This document shows, in pieces, positions 17,917 through 26,629 of a DNA stretch of 64,000 nt. Where the stretch lies: assembly GCF_003569785.1 (NCBI RefSeq), contig NZ_KZ983999.1:32631-96630 (forward strand), in the 5' to 3' direction. Position numbers and translations under genes: made by a program. Below the pieces are notes generated by a model. The model did no database searches. It had not been told where the DNA came from and saw only the letters and a program-made list of their open reading frames with translations. The DNA comes from Leucobacter sp. wl10 (GTDB taxonomy: Bacteria > Actinomycetota > Actinomycetes > Actinomycetales > Microbacteriaceae). Every line of letters begins with the position of its first letter. Position 1 is the first letter of the stretch.

Positions 17917-19089
17917 ATGACCGCACTGATCGCGGGGTACGCCCGCACACCGTTCACCCGTTTCACGGGGCAACTGGCCGCGCAGCCGGCAACCGTGCTC
18001 GGCGCGCACGCCGTCCGGGCAGCACTCGAGCGCGCCGGGGTAGCCCCGGACCAGGTGGATATCGTCGTGGCCGGTCAGGTGCTGCAGGCGGGCGCCGGCC
18101 AGAATCCGGCCCGCCAGACCGCGGTGGGTGCGGGAATCCCGATGAGCGTGCCCGCCATCACGCTGAACGCCGTGTGCCTCTCGGGAGCCGAGGCGGTCGC
18201 CCAGGCCGCGCGCCTCATCACCGCGGGAGAGGCCGAGGTCGTGGTCGCGGTCGGTCAGGAATCGATGTCGCTCGCCCCGCACGTGATCCCGCTGCGCGCG
18301 GGCACCAAGTACGGGTCTGCGCAACTGGTCGACACCGTCGATCACGACGGGCTGTCCGATGCCTTCGACCAGACCGCGATGGGAGCACTCACCGAGGAGG
18401 GCAACGGCCCGCTGGGGCTGCACCGCGAGGAGCAGGACGCGTTCGCCGCCGCATCGCATCAGCGCGCGGCCACTTCGGCCGAGTTCTTCGCCGGTGAGAT
18501 CGCGCCGCTCACGGTCTCGTCGCGGCGCGGCGACACCGTGGTCGCGGCCGACGACGGGATCCGCCCCGAGACGACCCCGGAGGGGCTGTCGGGGCTGCGA
18601 CCGGCCTTCGCGAAAGACGGCACGATCACGGCGGGAAACGCCTCGCAGATCACCGATGGCGCGGCCGCGCTGGTGCTCGTGAGCGAGGCCGCGGCCGAGC
18701 GGCTCGGCCTCAGGCCGATAGCCCGCGTCGAGGCGACGGCTTTCGTCGCGGGCCCAGACACGCACCTGCACTCTCAGCCGGCCCGCGCGATCCGGGCGGC
18801 GCTCGCGAAGCTTCCCGGCACCGCGACGACGGATCTCGCCGCGGTCGAGATCAACGAGGCGTTCGCCGCGGTCGGCCTGCAGTCGACCCGCGAACTGGGC
18901 CTCGATCCCGCGATCGTCAACCCGCACGGCGGCGCGATCGCGCTCGGCCACCCGATCGGCGCCTCGGGAGCGAGGATCGTCGGCACGCTCGCGCGTCAGC
19001 TGGCGGCACTCGGCTCGGGATCGCTCGGCGCCGTGGGCATCTGCGGCGGCGGCGGGCAGGGCAGCGCCGTGGTGCTCCGGGCGGTATAG
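17917..19089 (+). CDS. Acetyl-CoA acetyltransferase (thiolase)
   Basis: A 390-residue type II thiolase that condenses or cleaves acyl-CoA. The acyl-binding cysteine is in NAVCLSGAEA (about residue 88). The C-terminal motifs are NEAFAAV, HPIGASGAR (catalytic histidine) and CGGGGQGSA (second cysteine). Length matches the family. GAGGAGG gives a strong ribosome-binding site. It stands alone, with two inverted repeats upstream. The first-cysteine context differs from beta-ketoadipyl-CoA thiolases, so I do not tie it to the pca remnant nearby; acetoacetyl-CoA metabolism is more likely. Confidence 0.9.
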   Translation: MTALIAGYARTPFTRFTGQLAAQPATVLGAHAVRAALERAGVAPDQVDIVVAGQVLQAGAGQNPARQTAVGAGIPMSVPAITLNAVCLSGAEAVAQAARLITAGEAEVVVAVGQESMSLAPHVIPLRAGTKYGSAQLVDTVDHDGLSDAFDQTAMGALTEEGNGPLGLHREEQDAFAAASHQRAATSAEFFAGEIAPLTVSSRRGDTVVAADDGIRPETTPEGLSGLRPAFAKDGTITAGNASQITDGAAALVLVSEAAAERLGLRPIARVEATAFVAGPDTHLHSQPARAIRAALAKLPGTATTDLAAVEINEAFAAVGLQSTRELGLDPAIVNPHGGAIALGHPIGASGARIVGTLARQLAALGSGSLGAVGICGGGGQGSAVVLRAV

Positions 19090-19090
19090 A

Positions 19091-19139
19091 GCACGGTACC
19101 ATAACGCATCCCGTTATGGGATGCGTTATGGTACCGTGC
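19091..19139. promoter_or_regulatory. Perfect 22-bp inverted repeat at the mazEF promoter
   Basis: Two 22-bp arms (19091-19112 and 19118-19139) are perfect reverse complements around a 5-nt loop. Each arm contains GGTACC and ATAACG/CGTTAT half-sites, so several nested palindromes exist. TATGGT (19127-19132) in the right arm is a plausible -10, only 11 nt before the antitoxin ATG. This fits an operator for antitoxin autorepression, and it may also terminate the thiolase transcript, whose stop is 2 bp upstream. Confidence 0.75.
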
Positions 19140-19143
19140 GTCC

Positions 19144-19377
19144 ATGAGTATGCAGATCGCCGTGAGGCTTCCCGACCGCATGGTCGAGTTCCTGGATCGC
19201 CTGGTGGCTGATGGAGCGGCACCGAGCCGAACTGCGGTGGTCTCCTCGGCGATCGAGCGGGAGATGCGTCGCATCATGGCCGAGCGGGATGCGGAGACCC
19301 TTCGGCGCCCCGGAGCAGTCGACGATCTCGACGGGCTCGTCGACTGGACCGCCTCCAATGTCGTGATCGAGGACTGA
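19144..19377 (+). CDS. mazE: Ribbon-helix-helix antitoxin, MazE-like
   Basis: A 77-residue antitoxin. Residues 1-45 look like a ribbon-helix-helix DNA-binding domain: the strand MQIAVRLPDRMVEFLDRLV, then helices with SRTAVVSSAIERE. The acidic C-terminal tail (VDDLDGLVDW) would wrap the toxin. It lies directly behind a perfect inverted repeat suited to autoregulation and has no clear Shine-Dalgarno site; the -10 in the repeat would give a near-leaderless mRNA. One base separates its stop from the toxin start. Symbol assigned by partner and context. Confidence 0.8.
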   Translation: MSMQIAVRLPDRMVEFLDRLVADGAAPSRTAVVSSAIEREMRRIMAERDAETLRRPGAVDDLDGLVDWTASNVVIED

Positions 19378-19378
19378 C

Positions 19379-19702
19379 GTGCGCGAGATCTGCCTGGTCC
19401 GATTGGATAAGACGCGACCCGCTGTGGTGCTGACGCGTGAGGCTGTGCGCTCCGCGATGAGCAAGGTGACGATCGCTCCGATCACCTCGACGGTCAAGGG
19501 TCTCAGCAGCGAGGTGGAGGTCGGCCCGCAGAACGGGCTGGATCATCCCAGCACCATCGCGGTCGACAACATCATCACGATCCCGGCGAGTTCGCTCGGC
19601 CGCACCGTCGGCTTCCTGTCGCGGGAGCAAGAGCGCCTGCTCGCGAAGGCCGTCGTGCTCGCCTTCGACCTCGATCTGCCGATCCTCGATCGCGACTACT
19701 AG
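19379..19702 (+). CDS. mazF: MazF/PemK-family endoribonuclease toxin
   Basis: A 107-residue toxin that cleaves single-stranded mRNA at short motifs when free of antitoxin. It has the MazF core strand RPAVVLTRE, then TIAPITSTVKGLSSEV and a DNIITIPASSLGR segment, ending in a helix with AFDLDLPI. This arrangement resembles the short mycobacterial type represented by Rv1102c (recalled from family knowledge). The start is GTG at 19379, one base after the antitoxin stop, so the pair is translationally coupled. The fold looks intact, so the module is probably active. Confidence 0.85.
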   Translation: MREICLVRLDKTRPAVVLTREAVRSAMSKVTIAPITSTVKGLSSEVEVGPQNGLDHPSTIAVDNIITIPASSLGRTVGFLSREQERLLAKAVVLAFDLDLPILDRDY

Positions 19703-19785
19703 AGCGCTGAAGCGCCGCGGCATCGGCATCGGAGCGGCAGGGTAGTCTCGATCACAGCGAGCAGCGCGAGGATCGAGGAGGCCGC

Positions 19786-20571
19786 ATGAGCGAGGGTGTG
19801 CTCGGCGGTACTGATGGTTCGAGCCCGCAAGGCGTGCTCGAACGTGCCCTCGGTGTGCTCGGATGTTTCACCGAGGACGAGCCCGAGCTCACGGCCGCCG
19901 AGATCGGGCTGCGCACGGACCTGGCGCCTTCGACGCTGCACCGGCTGCTCGGCACCCTGCTGCGGCACGGGCTGCTGGTGCGCGTGCCGGATCGCCGCTA
20001 CGCCGTCGGCCCGCGCCTCTGGGAGTTCGGCGAGCTCTCCCCTCTGGCGCTGCGGCTGCGCGAGCGCACGATCCCGCACCTCATGCGGCTCTACGAGGCG
20101 ACGGGCGAGAACGTGCACCTCGGCGTGCTCGACGGCGGGCCCGAGGGGGCGACCGTGCTGTACGTGGGGCGGGTGAGCGGGCGCCGCTCGATCCCCACGG
20201 TGAGTCGGTCGGGGGGTCGCGGGCCGTTGCACGCGACCGGGGTGGGCAAGGCGCTGCTCGCGTCGCGCGACGAGGAGTGGCTCGCACGCTTCTTCGCGAG
20301 GCCCCTGGAACGCGAGACCGTACACACGATCGTCGACGAGGCGGAACTGCGCGAGGAACTGCGTCTCACGCTCGCGCGCGGCTACGCTCTCACCCGCGAG
20401 GAGATGACGCTCGGCAACATCTCTGTCGCCGCCGCCCTGCCCTCGGTGCCGGGACTGCCGCCCATCGCGCTCGGTCTGGTCGTGCACATCGATCGCTTCG
20501 ACGAGCGGCTCCTCGCCCGCCTGGTGCATCAGTCGGCGCGGGAGATCTTCGCCGAGGTGCGCGAGCCGTGA
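19786..20571 (+). CDS. IclR-family transcriptional regulator
   Basis: A 261-residue regulator with an N-terminal winged helix (LTAAEIGLRTDLAPSTLHRLL, about residues 38-58) and a C-terminal IclR effector domain. That domain includes PLHATGVGKALLA near 150 and GYALTREEM near 200. GAGGAGG precedes the ATG. IclR proteins often control protocatechuate genes, and the next gene is a pcaH remnant, so this is probably the orphaned pathway regulator. A 7-1-7 palindrome lies between them. Confidence 0.88.
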   Translation: MSEGVLGGTDGSSPQGVLERALGVLGCFTEDEPELTAAEIGLRTDLAPSTLHRLLGTLLRHGLLVRVPDRRYAVGPRLWEFGELSPLALRLRERTIPHLMRLYEATGENVHLGVLDGGPEGATVLYVGRVSGRRSIPTVSRSGGRGPLHATGVGKALLASRDEEWLARFFARPLERETVHTIVDEAELREELRLTLARGYALTREEMTLGNISVAAALPSVPGLPPIALGLVVHIDRFDERLLARLVHQSAREIFAEVREP

Positions 20572-20908
20572 AGCCTCGATCCCGTGATCGCCAGTGCATC
20601 GCGTCCGCAGACCCGCTCGGCGTGGCGGGCCGAATGACGCGTATCCAGTGGACAGTGCTGCCGCAGTGAGCGGGAGGCGGTGCGCGTCTGGAGTGACCAT
20701 CGGATCGCCGCCGACGCCGGGACCTCTACCGCGCCCCGCGTGGGCCCGGCGGCGGAACCGTGACACCATCGCAGAGTGAGGTGGGGATCGCCGGCATTCT
20801 CACGATTCCCACTGAGTGGGAGTCGCCCGCGTCCGTGTCGGTGGCGGGTGCCACGCTGGAGTGGATGTCCGGCCCCGTGAGGGGATCCATTCCTCGAGGG
20901 AGAGCACG
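20572..20908. promoter_or_regulatory. 337-bp gap with a palindrome, former pca promoter region
   Basis: No gene is supported here. TCCCACT-G-AGTGGGA (20807-20821) is a perfect palindrome 88 bp before the pcaH remnant start and is a candidate operator for the adjacent IclR protein. The rest shows no clear promoter, RNA gene or repeat. Confidence 0.4.
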
Positions 20909-21320
20909 ATGTCCGAAGCGCAGAGCACCTCCGTCGTACCCGAGTCGCTGCTGGCGGCACCCGATCAGGCCTCGCAGTCCCGGATCGACCGCGAGACCGC
21001 GGAGCTGCACGCCGAGTATGAGCGCCGCGAGGCCGCGGGCGAGCGCCTTCCGCGGACGATCCTGAACTTCCCTCCCTACCGCTCGAGCATCCTGCGCTCG
21101 CCGACCAAGGACCCGAAGCACACGGATCCCGAGACCATCGAGCTGTGGTCGCCCGCCTTCGGGCAGCGCGATGTGAAGGCGATCGAGTCGGACCTGACCC
21201 AGGGCGGCGGCCCGGGTGAGCCGCAGGGGGAGCGCATCACGGTGCAGGGCCGTCTGCTCGACTCGTGGGGGCGCCCCGTGCGCGATCAGCTCATCGAGGT
21301 GTGGCAGGCGAGCGCGGGCG
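20909..21320 (+). pseudogene. pcaH: Protocatechuate 3,4-dioxygenase beta subunit, 5' fragment
   Basis: The ATG follows GAGGGAGAG, and the first ~137 codons encode a normal PcaH N-terminus. It contains LPRTILNFPPYRSSILRSPT near residue 50, the ERITVQGRLLDSWGRPV strand and DQLIEVWQAS, the start of the dioxygenase core. All iron ligands (two Tyr, two His) lie beyond this point and are missing. At about 21310-21325 the sequence switches to the 3' end of a tetR gene in another frame. The enzyme cannot be functional. The pcaG subunit is also absent. Confidence 0.8.
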
Positions 21321-21534
21321 GTCGCAGGGGATCTTCCGGGCCGACGTCGACCCGCTGGAGGTACATCTGCTGATCAGCTCGTACTGCGTGTTCCAGATCG
21401 CCAACCAGCACACCTTCGGGTTCCTCTTCGGGGTGGATCTGCATGATCCGGAGCGGCGCGACCGTCTGCGCTCGCTGATCGGGGATGTTGTGGTGGCCTG
21501 GCTGAGGTCTCCGGGCTCGGGCTCTTCGGCGTAG
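21318..21534 (+). pseudogene. 3' fragment of a TetR-family regulator fused to pcaH remnant
   Basis: From about 21318 one frame reads GIFRADVDPLEVHLLISSYC, then VFQIANQHTFGFLFGVDLHD and a final helix ending RSLIGDVVVAWL. This is a typical C-terminal domain of one TetR group (DVDP followed by LISS and a HTFG-like stretch). The HTH half is missing and no start exists. It abuts the pcaH 5' fragment, which indicates one deletion removed everything between. Stop TAG at 21532. Confidence 0.7.
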
Positions 21535-21601
21535 CGTGAGGTCGAACGGCCGCGCATCTCGGCCGAGCCGGTACCGCGGGCAGGCGATAAACTGCGATGC
21601 C

Positions 21602-22420
21602 ATGGGACAACCTCAGACAGCGATCGGCATCGACGTCGGCGGAACCGGTATCAAGGGAGCCGCGGTCGACACGCGGACGGGAGAGACGCTCACCGACCGC
21701 CACCGGGTGCCGACCCCGGCGGGCGGCAGGCCCGACGACGTGGCCCGGGAGGTCGGGGCGATGGTGTCGGCGATCCGCGCGGAGGCTCGGCGGCGCGGGA
21801 TCGCGGTGCCGGACGACGCGGTCCCCGTCGGCGTCACGCTTCCGGGCGTGGTCCGCGACGGGGTGATGCGCACCGCCGCCAACGTCGACCCGGACTGGAT
21901 CGGCACGGACGCCGTCGCGCTGCTCTCGGAGGCGGTCGGATCGCGCTGCCTGGTCGTGAACGACGCCGACGCGGCCGGGATCGCCGAGACCGCGTTCGGC
22001 GAGGTGCGCGGCATGCCCGGCGTGACCATGGTGCTGACCTTCGGCACCGGGATCGGCTCCGCGCTCGTCTGCGAGGGCGTCCTCGTGCCGAATTTCGAGC
22101 TCGGCCACCTCGAGCTCCACGGACACCCGGTGATCGAGCGCTACACCTCCGCCAAGGTGATCGAGCGCGAGGGCATCTCCCTCGAGGAGTGGGCCGCACG
22201 CGCGGCGCGCTACCTCGCCCACCTCGAGAAGGTGATGAACCCGGATCGCTTCGTGATCGGCGGCAGCATCAGCAAGGCGTCCGATCAGTACCTCCCGTTC
22301 CCGGGCGTCACGGCCCCCGTGGTGCCCGCGAGCTTCAGGAACAACGCGGGCATCGTGGGTGCCGCCCGCCTGGCGTACGAGGCCGCGCGATGCGGCTATC
22401 CCGCCTCGACCGGTGCGTAG
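21602..22420 (+). CDS. ppgK: ROK-family polyphosphate glucokinase
   Basis: A 272-residue kinase resembling actinobacterial polyphosphate/ATP glucokinases, which phosphorylate glucose in the cytosol. Phosphate-binding motifs are GIDVGGTGIKG (residues 9-19) and LTFGTGIGSAL (about 145). NDADAAG (near 120) supplies the catalytic aspartate and FELGHLELHG the sugar-binding glutamate. The zinc-motif cysteines of other ROK kinases are absent, as usual in this group. TAAACT at 21588-21593 ends eight bases before the ATG and no Shine-Dalgarno is present: leaderless. The 3' end overlaps the convergent DUF917 gene by 25 bp. Confidence 0.87.
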   Translation: MGQPQTAIGIDVGGTGIKGAAVDTRTGETLTDRHRVPTPAGGRPDDVAREVGAMVSAIRAEARRRGIAVPDDAVPVGVTLPGVVRDGVMRTAANVDPDWIGTDAVALLSEAVGSRCLVVNDADAAGIAETAFGEVRGMPGVTMVLTFGTGIGSALVCEGVLVPNFELGHLELHGHPVIERYTSAKVIEREGISLEEWAARAARYLAHLEKVMNPDRFVIGGSISKASDQYLPFPGVTAPVVPASFRNNAGIVGAARLAYEAARCGYPASTGA

Positions 22421-23508
22421 TCGACGTCGTACCCGAAGTAGCGGGGGCCCACGAGCGCAAGACCCTGCTCGGTGCGCCAGCGGGGATCGCAGGGCAGGCC
22501 GATCACGGTGACCCGGAATCCGTAGCGCAGCGCCTCGGTGGTGATGGGCTCGCCGGTGTCGGCGTCGAGCACGCAGATGAGGTCGGGCACGGTCGCGACG
22601 AGACGGCCGTCGCGACGAGCGACCAGGTTCTCGTTCTGAAACTCGAGCTGCAGCCGCGAGCCCTCGTCCTTGCCGAAGCCCTCGATCGTCGAGCTGCCGC
22701 GCACGAACCCGCCCGAGGTGCTGCGCTGCGCGTCCACGACCTTGCCGCGCAGCAGCACGCGGCCCCCGAAGCGCTCCGTCACGGCTTCGGCGGGATCGCC
22801 GTGCTCGGCTCGGGTCTCGCGGATCAGGCGGCCGATGTCGCGCGCGAGCGTCACGGTGTGCGGCACTTGCGCCGTCTTCGTCTGCGCGCCCGAGTGCGGG
22901 TAGAGCGCGATCGGCGCGCCGCAGCCCATCTCGACGGTCGACACCCGCGCCAGGCGCTCCGCCCACACGTTGTCGATCGCCTCGAGCAGCACGACGTTGC
23001 CCTTGTCGTCGGCGAGCACCATCGGGGAGGCGGAGATCCCCTCGAGCGAGAACGTCACCATCTGCAGCTCGGGAAATGCGCGTCCCATGCCGTCCGCGTC
23101 GATGAGCGGCAGGCCCGTCTGCGCGGCGACCTGTATCGGCGTCATCGAGTTCAGGCCTCCGGCCTCGAAGAAGGCGATGTGGGTCACGGGGCGCCCCATC
23201 CGCCTCGATATCGCCTCGACGGCCCTCGGCAGCTCGTCGCCCGCGGGGGGCCGCTCCACGATCACCGTGGGGGCGCCCATGATGGCCACCGGCAGCACGA
23301 GGGCATCGTCGGGAACATCCGCCGGATCCAGCACCGGCACCGGCCCGTGCTGCTCGATGGCGTGCTTGGCGAGCAGGGATCCCAGGAACGGATCCCCGCC
23401 GCCGCCCGCACCGAGGATCGCCGCTCCTCGCGCGATGTCGTCGATGTCTTCGACGCGGATCGAGGCCAGCCGCCCGTTCCCGCGCATCGTCGCCCGCGCC
23501 TCGCTCAT
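22396..23508 (-). CDS. DUF917 family protein
   Basis: A 370-residue member of the DUF917 family, often encoded beside hydantoinase/oxoprolinase subunit A. Some members have been linked to S-methylthiohydantoin or hydantoin-like ring metabolism. Recognisable parts are the glycine-rich GAAILGAGGGGDPFLG (about residues 27-42), PVTHIAFFEAGGLNSMTP and DADGMGRAFPELQM. The start overlaps the preceding hydantoinase stop by four bases (ATGA), with GGGAGGA upstream. It likely acts in complex or sequence with that protein. Its end overlaps the convergent ppgK gene. Confidence 0.85.
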   Translation of the reverse strand: MSEARATMRGNGRLASIRVEDIDDIARGAAILGAGGGGDPFLGSLLAKHAIEQHGPVPVLDPADVPDDALVLPVAIMGAPTVIVERPPAGDELPRAVEAISRRMGRPVTHIAFFEAGGLNSMTPIQVAAQTGLPLIDADGMGRAFPELQMVTFSLEGISASPMVLADDKGNVVLLEAIDNVWAERLARVSTVEMGCGAPIALYPHSGAQTKTAQVPHTVTLARDIGRLIRETRAEHGDPAEAVTERFGGRVLLRGKVVDAQRSTSGGFVRGSSTIEGFGKDEGSRLQLEFQNENLVARRDGRLVATVPDLICVLDADTGEPITTEALRYGFRVTVIGLPCDPRWRTEQGLALVGPRYFGYDVDYAPVEAG

Positions 23509-25055
23509 CGGGATCCTCCCAGGGCCAGTTCGCCCACGGCCTTCACGCGCACGCGCGTCACGCCGCCGGGCAGGTAGGAGATCGGGGTCTCGTCGATGTC
23601 GACGACCTCGACCGTCTTCGGATCGGCCCCCGCCGCGACGGCCTGCTCGACGGCCTCGGCCTTCGCCTCCTCGAGCGCCCGCTCGCGCGACTCCCGATCC
23701 AGCACGAACATGCGGTCGACCTCGCCGCCGGCCTGCGCTATGGCGGCGCCGATCGCGTTCGCGACGGAGGCGTGCTCGCCCGGGCGCACGACGGTGCTGA
23801 AGCCGGGGATCTCGCCGGGCACGAGCACGCCGCCGCCGCCCACGAGCACCAGCGGCGTGTCCGCGGCCGACGTGCGCATCGTGTCGGCGAGGGCGCCGAT
23901 CCGCTCGGCGATCGATCCCATCGCGGCCCGCACGAGCTCGGGGTCGAGGTGGCGCACCGCCGCGCGATCGCCGATGTCCGCCGCGCCCGCGGCAACGGCG
24001 ATGTCGGTGGCCGTGAGCGTCTCGCCGCCGAAGACGAGCGCCTCGGAGGGAAGACGGTAGCCGACGCTCTCGGGGCCCACCCGCGGGTTCCTCCCGTCGA
24101 GGGCCACGAGGCTGCCGCCGCCGATGCCGACCGAGACGACGTCGGGCATGCGGAAGTTGGTGCGCACCCCCGCGATGTCGACCGCGGTCGTGGCCTGCCG
24201 GGGAAAGCCCGCGACGACGGCTCCGACATCGGCCGTCGTGCCCCCGATGTCGACCACGATGCAGTCGTCGAGGCCCGAGAGCAGCGCGGCGCCCCGCATG
24301 GAGTTGGTCGGCCCCGCCGCGAAGGTGGCCACCGGGTAGCGGCGCACGTACTCGCGGTCCATGAGCGTGCCGTCGTTCTGCGACAGATACAGCGGGGCGT
24401 CGATGCCCGAGCGGTGCATCGCCTCGCCGATCGCGTCGATGGTGCGCTCGGCGACCGGCAGCAGCGCCGCGTTGATGATCGTGGCGTTCTCCCGCTCGAT
24501 GAGGCCGATGCGCCCGATTTCGTGCGACAGCGAGAACGTCAGCTCGGGCAGCTCCTCGCGCAGGATCTCCGCGGCCCGCTGCTCGAGGTCGGCGTTCACC
24601 GGCGAGAAGATCGAGGTGATCGCCACCGACTCGACGTCCTCGCGCTCCAGCCGTTCGGCCAGCCGCTTCAGCTCGTCGGGATCGAGCGGCGAGATCTCCC
24701 GCCCGTCGTACTCGTAGCCGCCGTGGCACATGAAGCGGTGCCCGCCGAGGGCCGCTGCGAGGCGCTCCGGCCAGCCCGTCATCGGCGGCACCCCGGCGCC
24801 TGCGGGCAGGCCGAGGCGCACGGCCGCGGTGCGGGCGAGACCGCGCCCCTGCACCACCGCGTTGGTGAAGTGCGTCGTGCCGACGGAGACCGCCTCGACC
24901 CGATCCGGAGCGTCGGCCAGCACCGCGCGCAGCGCAGCCGTGATCCCCTCGGTCACGTCCCCCGTGGTCGGCCGCTTGGCCGAGGCGACGAGCCGGCGCC
25001 CGTGCATCAGCACCGAATCCGTGTTGGTGCCGCCTACGTCGATTCCGATGTGCAT
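23505..25055 (-). CDS. Hydantoinase/oxoprolinase family protein (HyuA-like)
   Basis: A 516-residue ASKHA-fold protein. It starts with the phosphate-binding MHIGIDVGGTNTDSVL and has VDIGGTTADVG near residue 265, GIGGGSLVALDG near 303 and LVGGGGVLVPG near 400. Relatives use ATP to open hydantoin-like or 5-oxoproline rings. It is shorter than full HyuA (about 700 aa), as in the group paired with DUF917. It lies 59 bp downstream of an NCS1 permease gene and overlaps DUF917 by four bases, so the three form one operon for a cyclic ureide or thiohydantoin. Confidence 0.87.
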   Translation of the reverse strand: MHIGIDVGGTNTDSVLMHGRRLVASAKRPTTGDVTEGITAALRAVLADAPDRVEAVSVGTTHFTNAVVQGRGLARTAAVRLGLPAGAGVPPMTGWPERLAAALGGHRFMCHGGYEYDGREISPLDPDELKRLAERLEREDVESVAITSIFSPVNADLEQRAAEILREELPELTFSLSHEIGRIGLIERENATIINAALLPVAERTIDAIGEAMHRSGIDAPLYLSQNDGTLMDREYVRRYPVATFAAGPTNSMRGAALLSGLDDCIVVDIGGTTADVGAVVAGFPRQATTAVDIAGVRTNFRMPDVVSVGIGGGSLVALDGRNPRVGPESVGYRLPSEALVFGGETLTATDIAVAAGAADIGDRAAVRHLDPELVRAAMGSIAERIGALADTMRTSAADTPLVLVGGGGVLVPGEIPGFSTVVRPGEHASVANAIGAAIAQAGGEVDRMFVLDRESRERALEEAKAEAVEQAVAAGADPKTVEVVDIDETPISYLPGGVTRVRVKAVGELALGGSR

Positions 25056-25114
25056 AGCTTCAGCATGCCCCGTTCAGCTGACCGTGTGCGTCAGGCTGCG
25101 GTGCGCGCACCCTC

Positions 25115-26488
25115 CTACGCCCTCCGCGACGCCCGGGGCTTGCCCGCGAGCCCCAGCTTGCCGAGCAGAAGGTAGACCAGGAAGGCGATCACCAGCGAGT
25201 TGATGCTCGGCACGCCGAAGGTGACGAACTTGCCCACCAGGTATCCGACCGCCCATGCGACGAGGCCCGCGGGCACCCAGCTCACCACCTTGTCGGGCAG
25301 CGCGCCGCGCTCGCGCGACTCGTCGAGTTCGGGCCGCCAGGTCTTGAGCACGTAGTAGTCGGCGATGATGATCGCCGCGATCGGAGGGAAGAGGATCCCG
25401 AGCTCCGTGAGGAAGCCCTGGAACTGATTCGCGAAGCCGAACGCCGAGAGGACCGAGCCCACCGCGCCGAGCACCACCGCGACGGTCGCGCGGTTCACGC
25501 GGCGGCGGAAGAACACCTCGACCGCGTTGGAGATGCCCAGCGAGGAGGGGTAGAGGTTCCAGTCGTTCACCTTCAGAATCGAGGCGACGAGCACGATGAC
25601 GCCCAGGATGCCCGAGGAGGACTGGATGATCGCGACCACCTGGCCGGCGCTGTCCTCGGTCGCGACCTTCACGGCGTGCGCGAGCAGCACGCCGATCACG
25701 CCGACGACGTATTCGCCGAGGGTCACGCCGATGACGGTCTGCAGCACCACGTCCCGGCGGTTGCGGTTGAAGCGCGCCATGTCGGGCGTGAAGATCGCGC
25801 CGACGATGAAGCCTCCGGCGACGATCGTGGTGCCCACCGCCAGCGAGATCGGCGTGCCCGGCGGGGGCGAGTTGACGAGCGTCGCGAGGGAGTACTTCGA
25901 CACCTCGACGGCGAAAGCCCACAGGGTGACGATGAGGAAGGCCGGCACGGTGACGTAGGCGACCCACTTCATGAAGTTGAAGCCGCGAGCGGTGATGATC
26001 GTGACGAGGGCGCCACCGACGAGGCACCACGCCCAGAGCGGCACCTGGGGGATGATCGAGAACAGGCCCTGCGCGAACACCTCGTTCTGCACCGCGAACC
26101 AACCCGTGAGGCTCACCGCCATCGCGACGCCGACGAGGGCCGACCCCTTGGCGCCGAACCCCGTCCACCGCGCGAGCACCGAGGTGGAGAGGCCCTCCCG
26201 CATGCCCGCGATGCCCAGGAAGATCGTCACACCCTCGAGCAGCACGGAGCCGATGGTGATCGCGAGGATCGCGCTCCAGAAGTCCATGCCCATGCCGATC
26301 ATGGCGGCCAGGAAGAAGTTGCCGAGCGCTGAGAGCTGCCCGAATCGCTGCACCGCGACGGTGACCCACGAGTAGCGCGCGGACCGCGGCACCCGCGTGA
26401 GCGAGTAGTCGTCGTGGCCGAGTGCGGTCGTGGAGTCGTCGACCCGGCGCGCCGCCCCACCGGCGGAGTTCTCCGCTTCTGTGCTCAT
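25115..26488 (-). CDS. NCS1-family (cytosine/purine/hydantoin) permease
   Basis: A 457-residue membrane permease with about 12 helices. NCS1 proteins import nucleobases, allantoin or hydantoins. Family features are an N-terminal cytosolic tail, SALGNFFLAAMIGMGM in helix 1, NEVFAQG near residue 120, FTPDMARFNRN near 245 and NDWNLYPSSLG near 310. I chose the ATG at 26488 because GGGAG lies eight bases upstream; another ATG seven codons earlier has none. It is first in the operon with the hydantoinase and DUF917 protein, so it probably imports their ring substrate. Confidence 0.87.
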   Translation of the reverse strand: MSTEAENSAGGAARRVDDSTTALGHDDYSLTRVPRSARYSWVTVAVQRFGQLSALGNFFLAAMIGMGMDFWSAILAITIGSVLLEGVTIFLGIAGMREGLSTSVLARWTGFGAKGSALVGVAMAVSLTGWFAVQNEVFAQGLFSIIPQVPLWAWCLVGGALVTIITARGFNFMKWVAYVTVPAFLIVTLWAFAVEVSKYSLATLVNSPPPGTPISLAVGTTIVAGGFIVGAIFTPDMARFNRNRRDVVLQTVIGVTLGEYVVGVIGVLLAHAVKVATEDSAGQVVAIIQSSSGILGVIVLVASILKVNDWNLYPSSLGISNAVEVFFRRRVNRATVAVVLGAVGSVLSAFGFANQFQGFLTELGILFPPIAAIIIADYYVLKTWRPELDESRERGALPDKVVSWVPAGLVAWAVGYLVGKFVTFGVPSINSLVIAFLVYLLLGKLGLAGKPRASRRA

Positions 26489-26629
26489 CACTGCTCCCGT
26501 TCGCCCCATTGCCGTCAGAATCGGCCGATGGTCGATTCTGCCACGGCCGCGCGCTGTGCGGGGCGGCTCTCAGAATATTGACGGATCCCGGCCCGACGGT
26601 CCCGCACGATGGGCGTAGCATGGGGCACC

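Noticed and set aside
17917..19089. Assignment of the thiolase as beta-ketoadipyl-CoA thiolase (pcaF) linked to pcaH
   Set aside because: The first active-site cysteine context (NAVCLSGAEA) differs from that group, and a MazEF module and a regulator separate it from the pca remnant.
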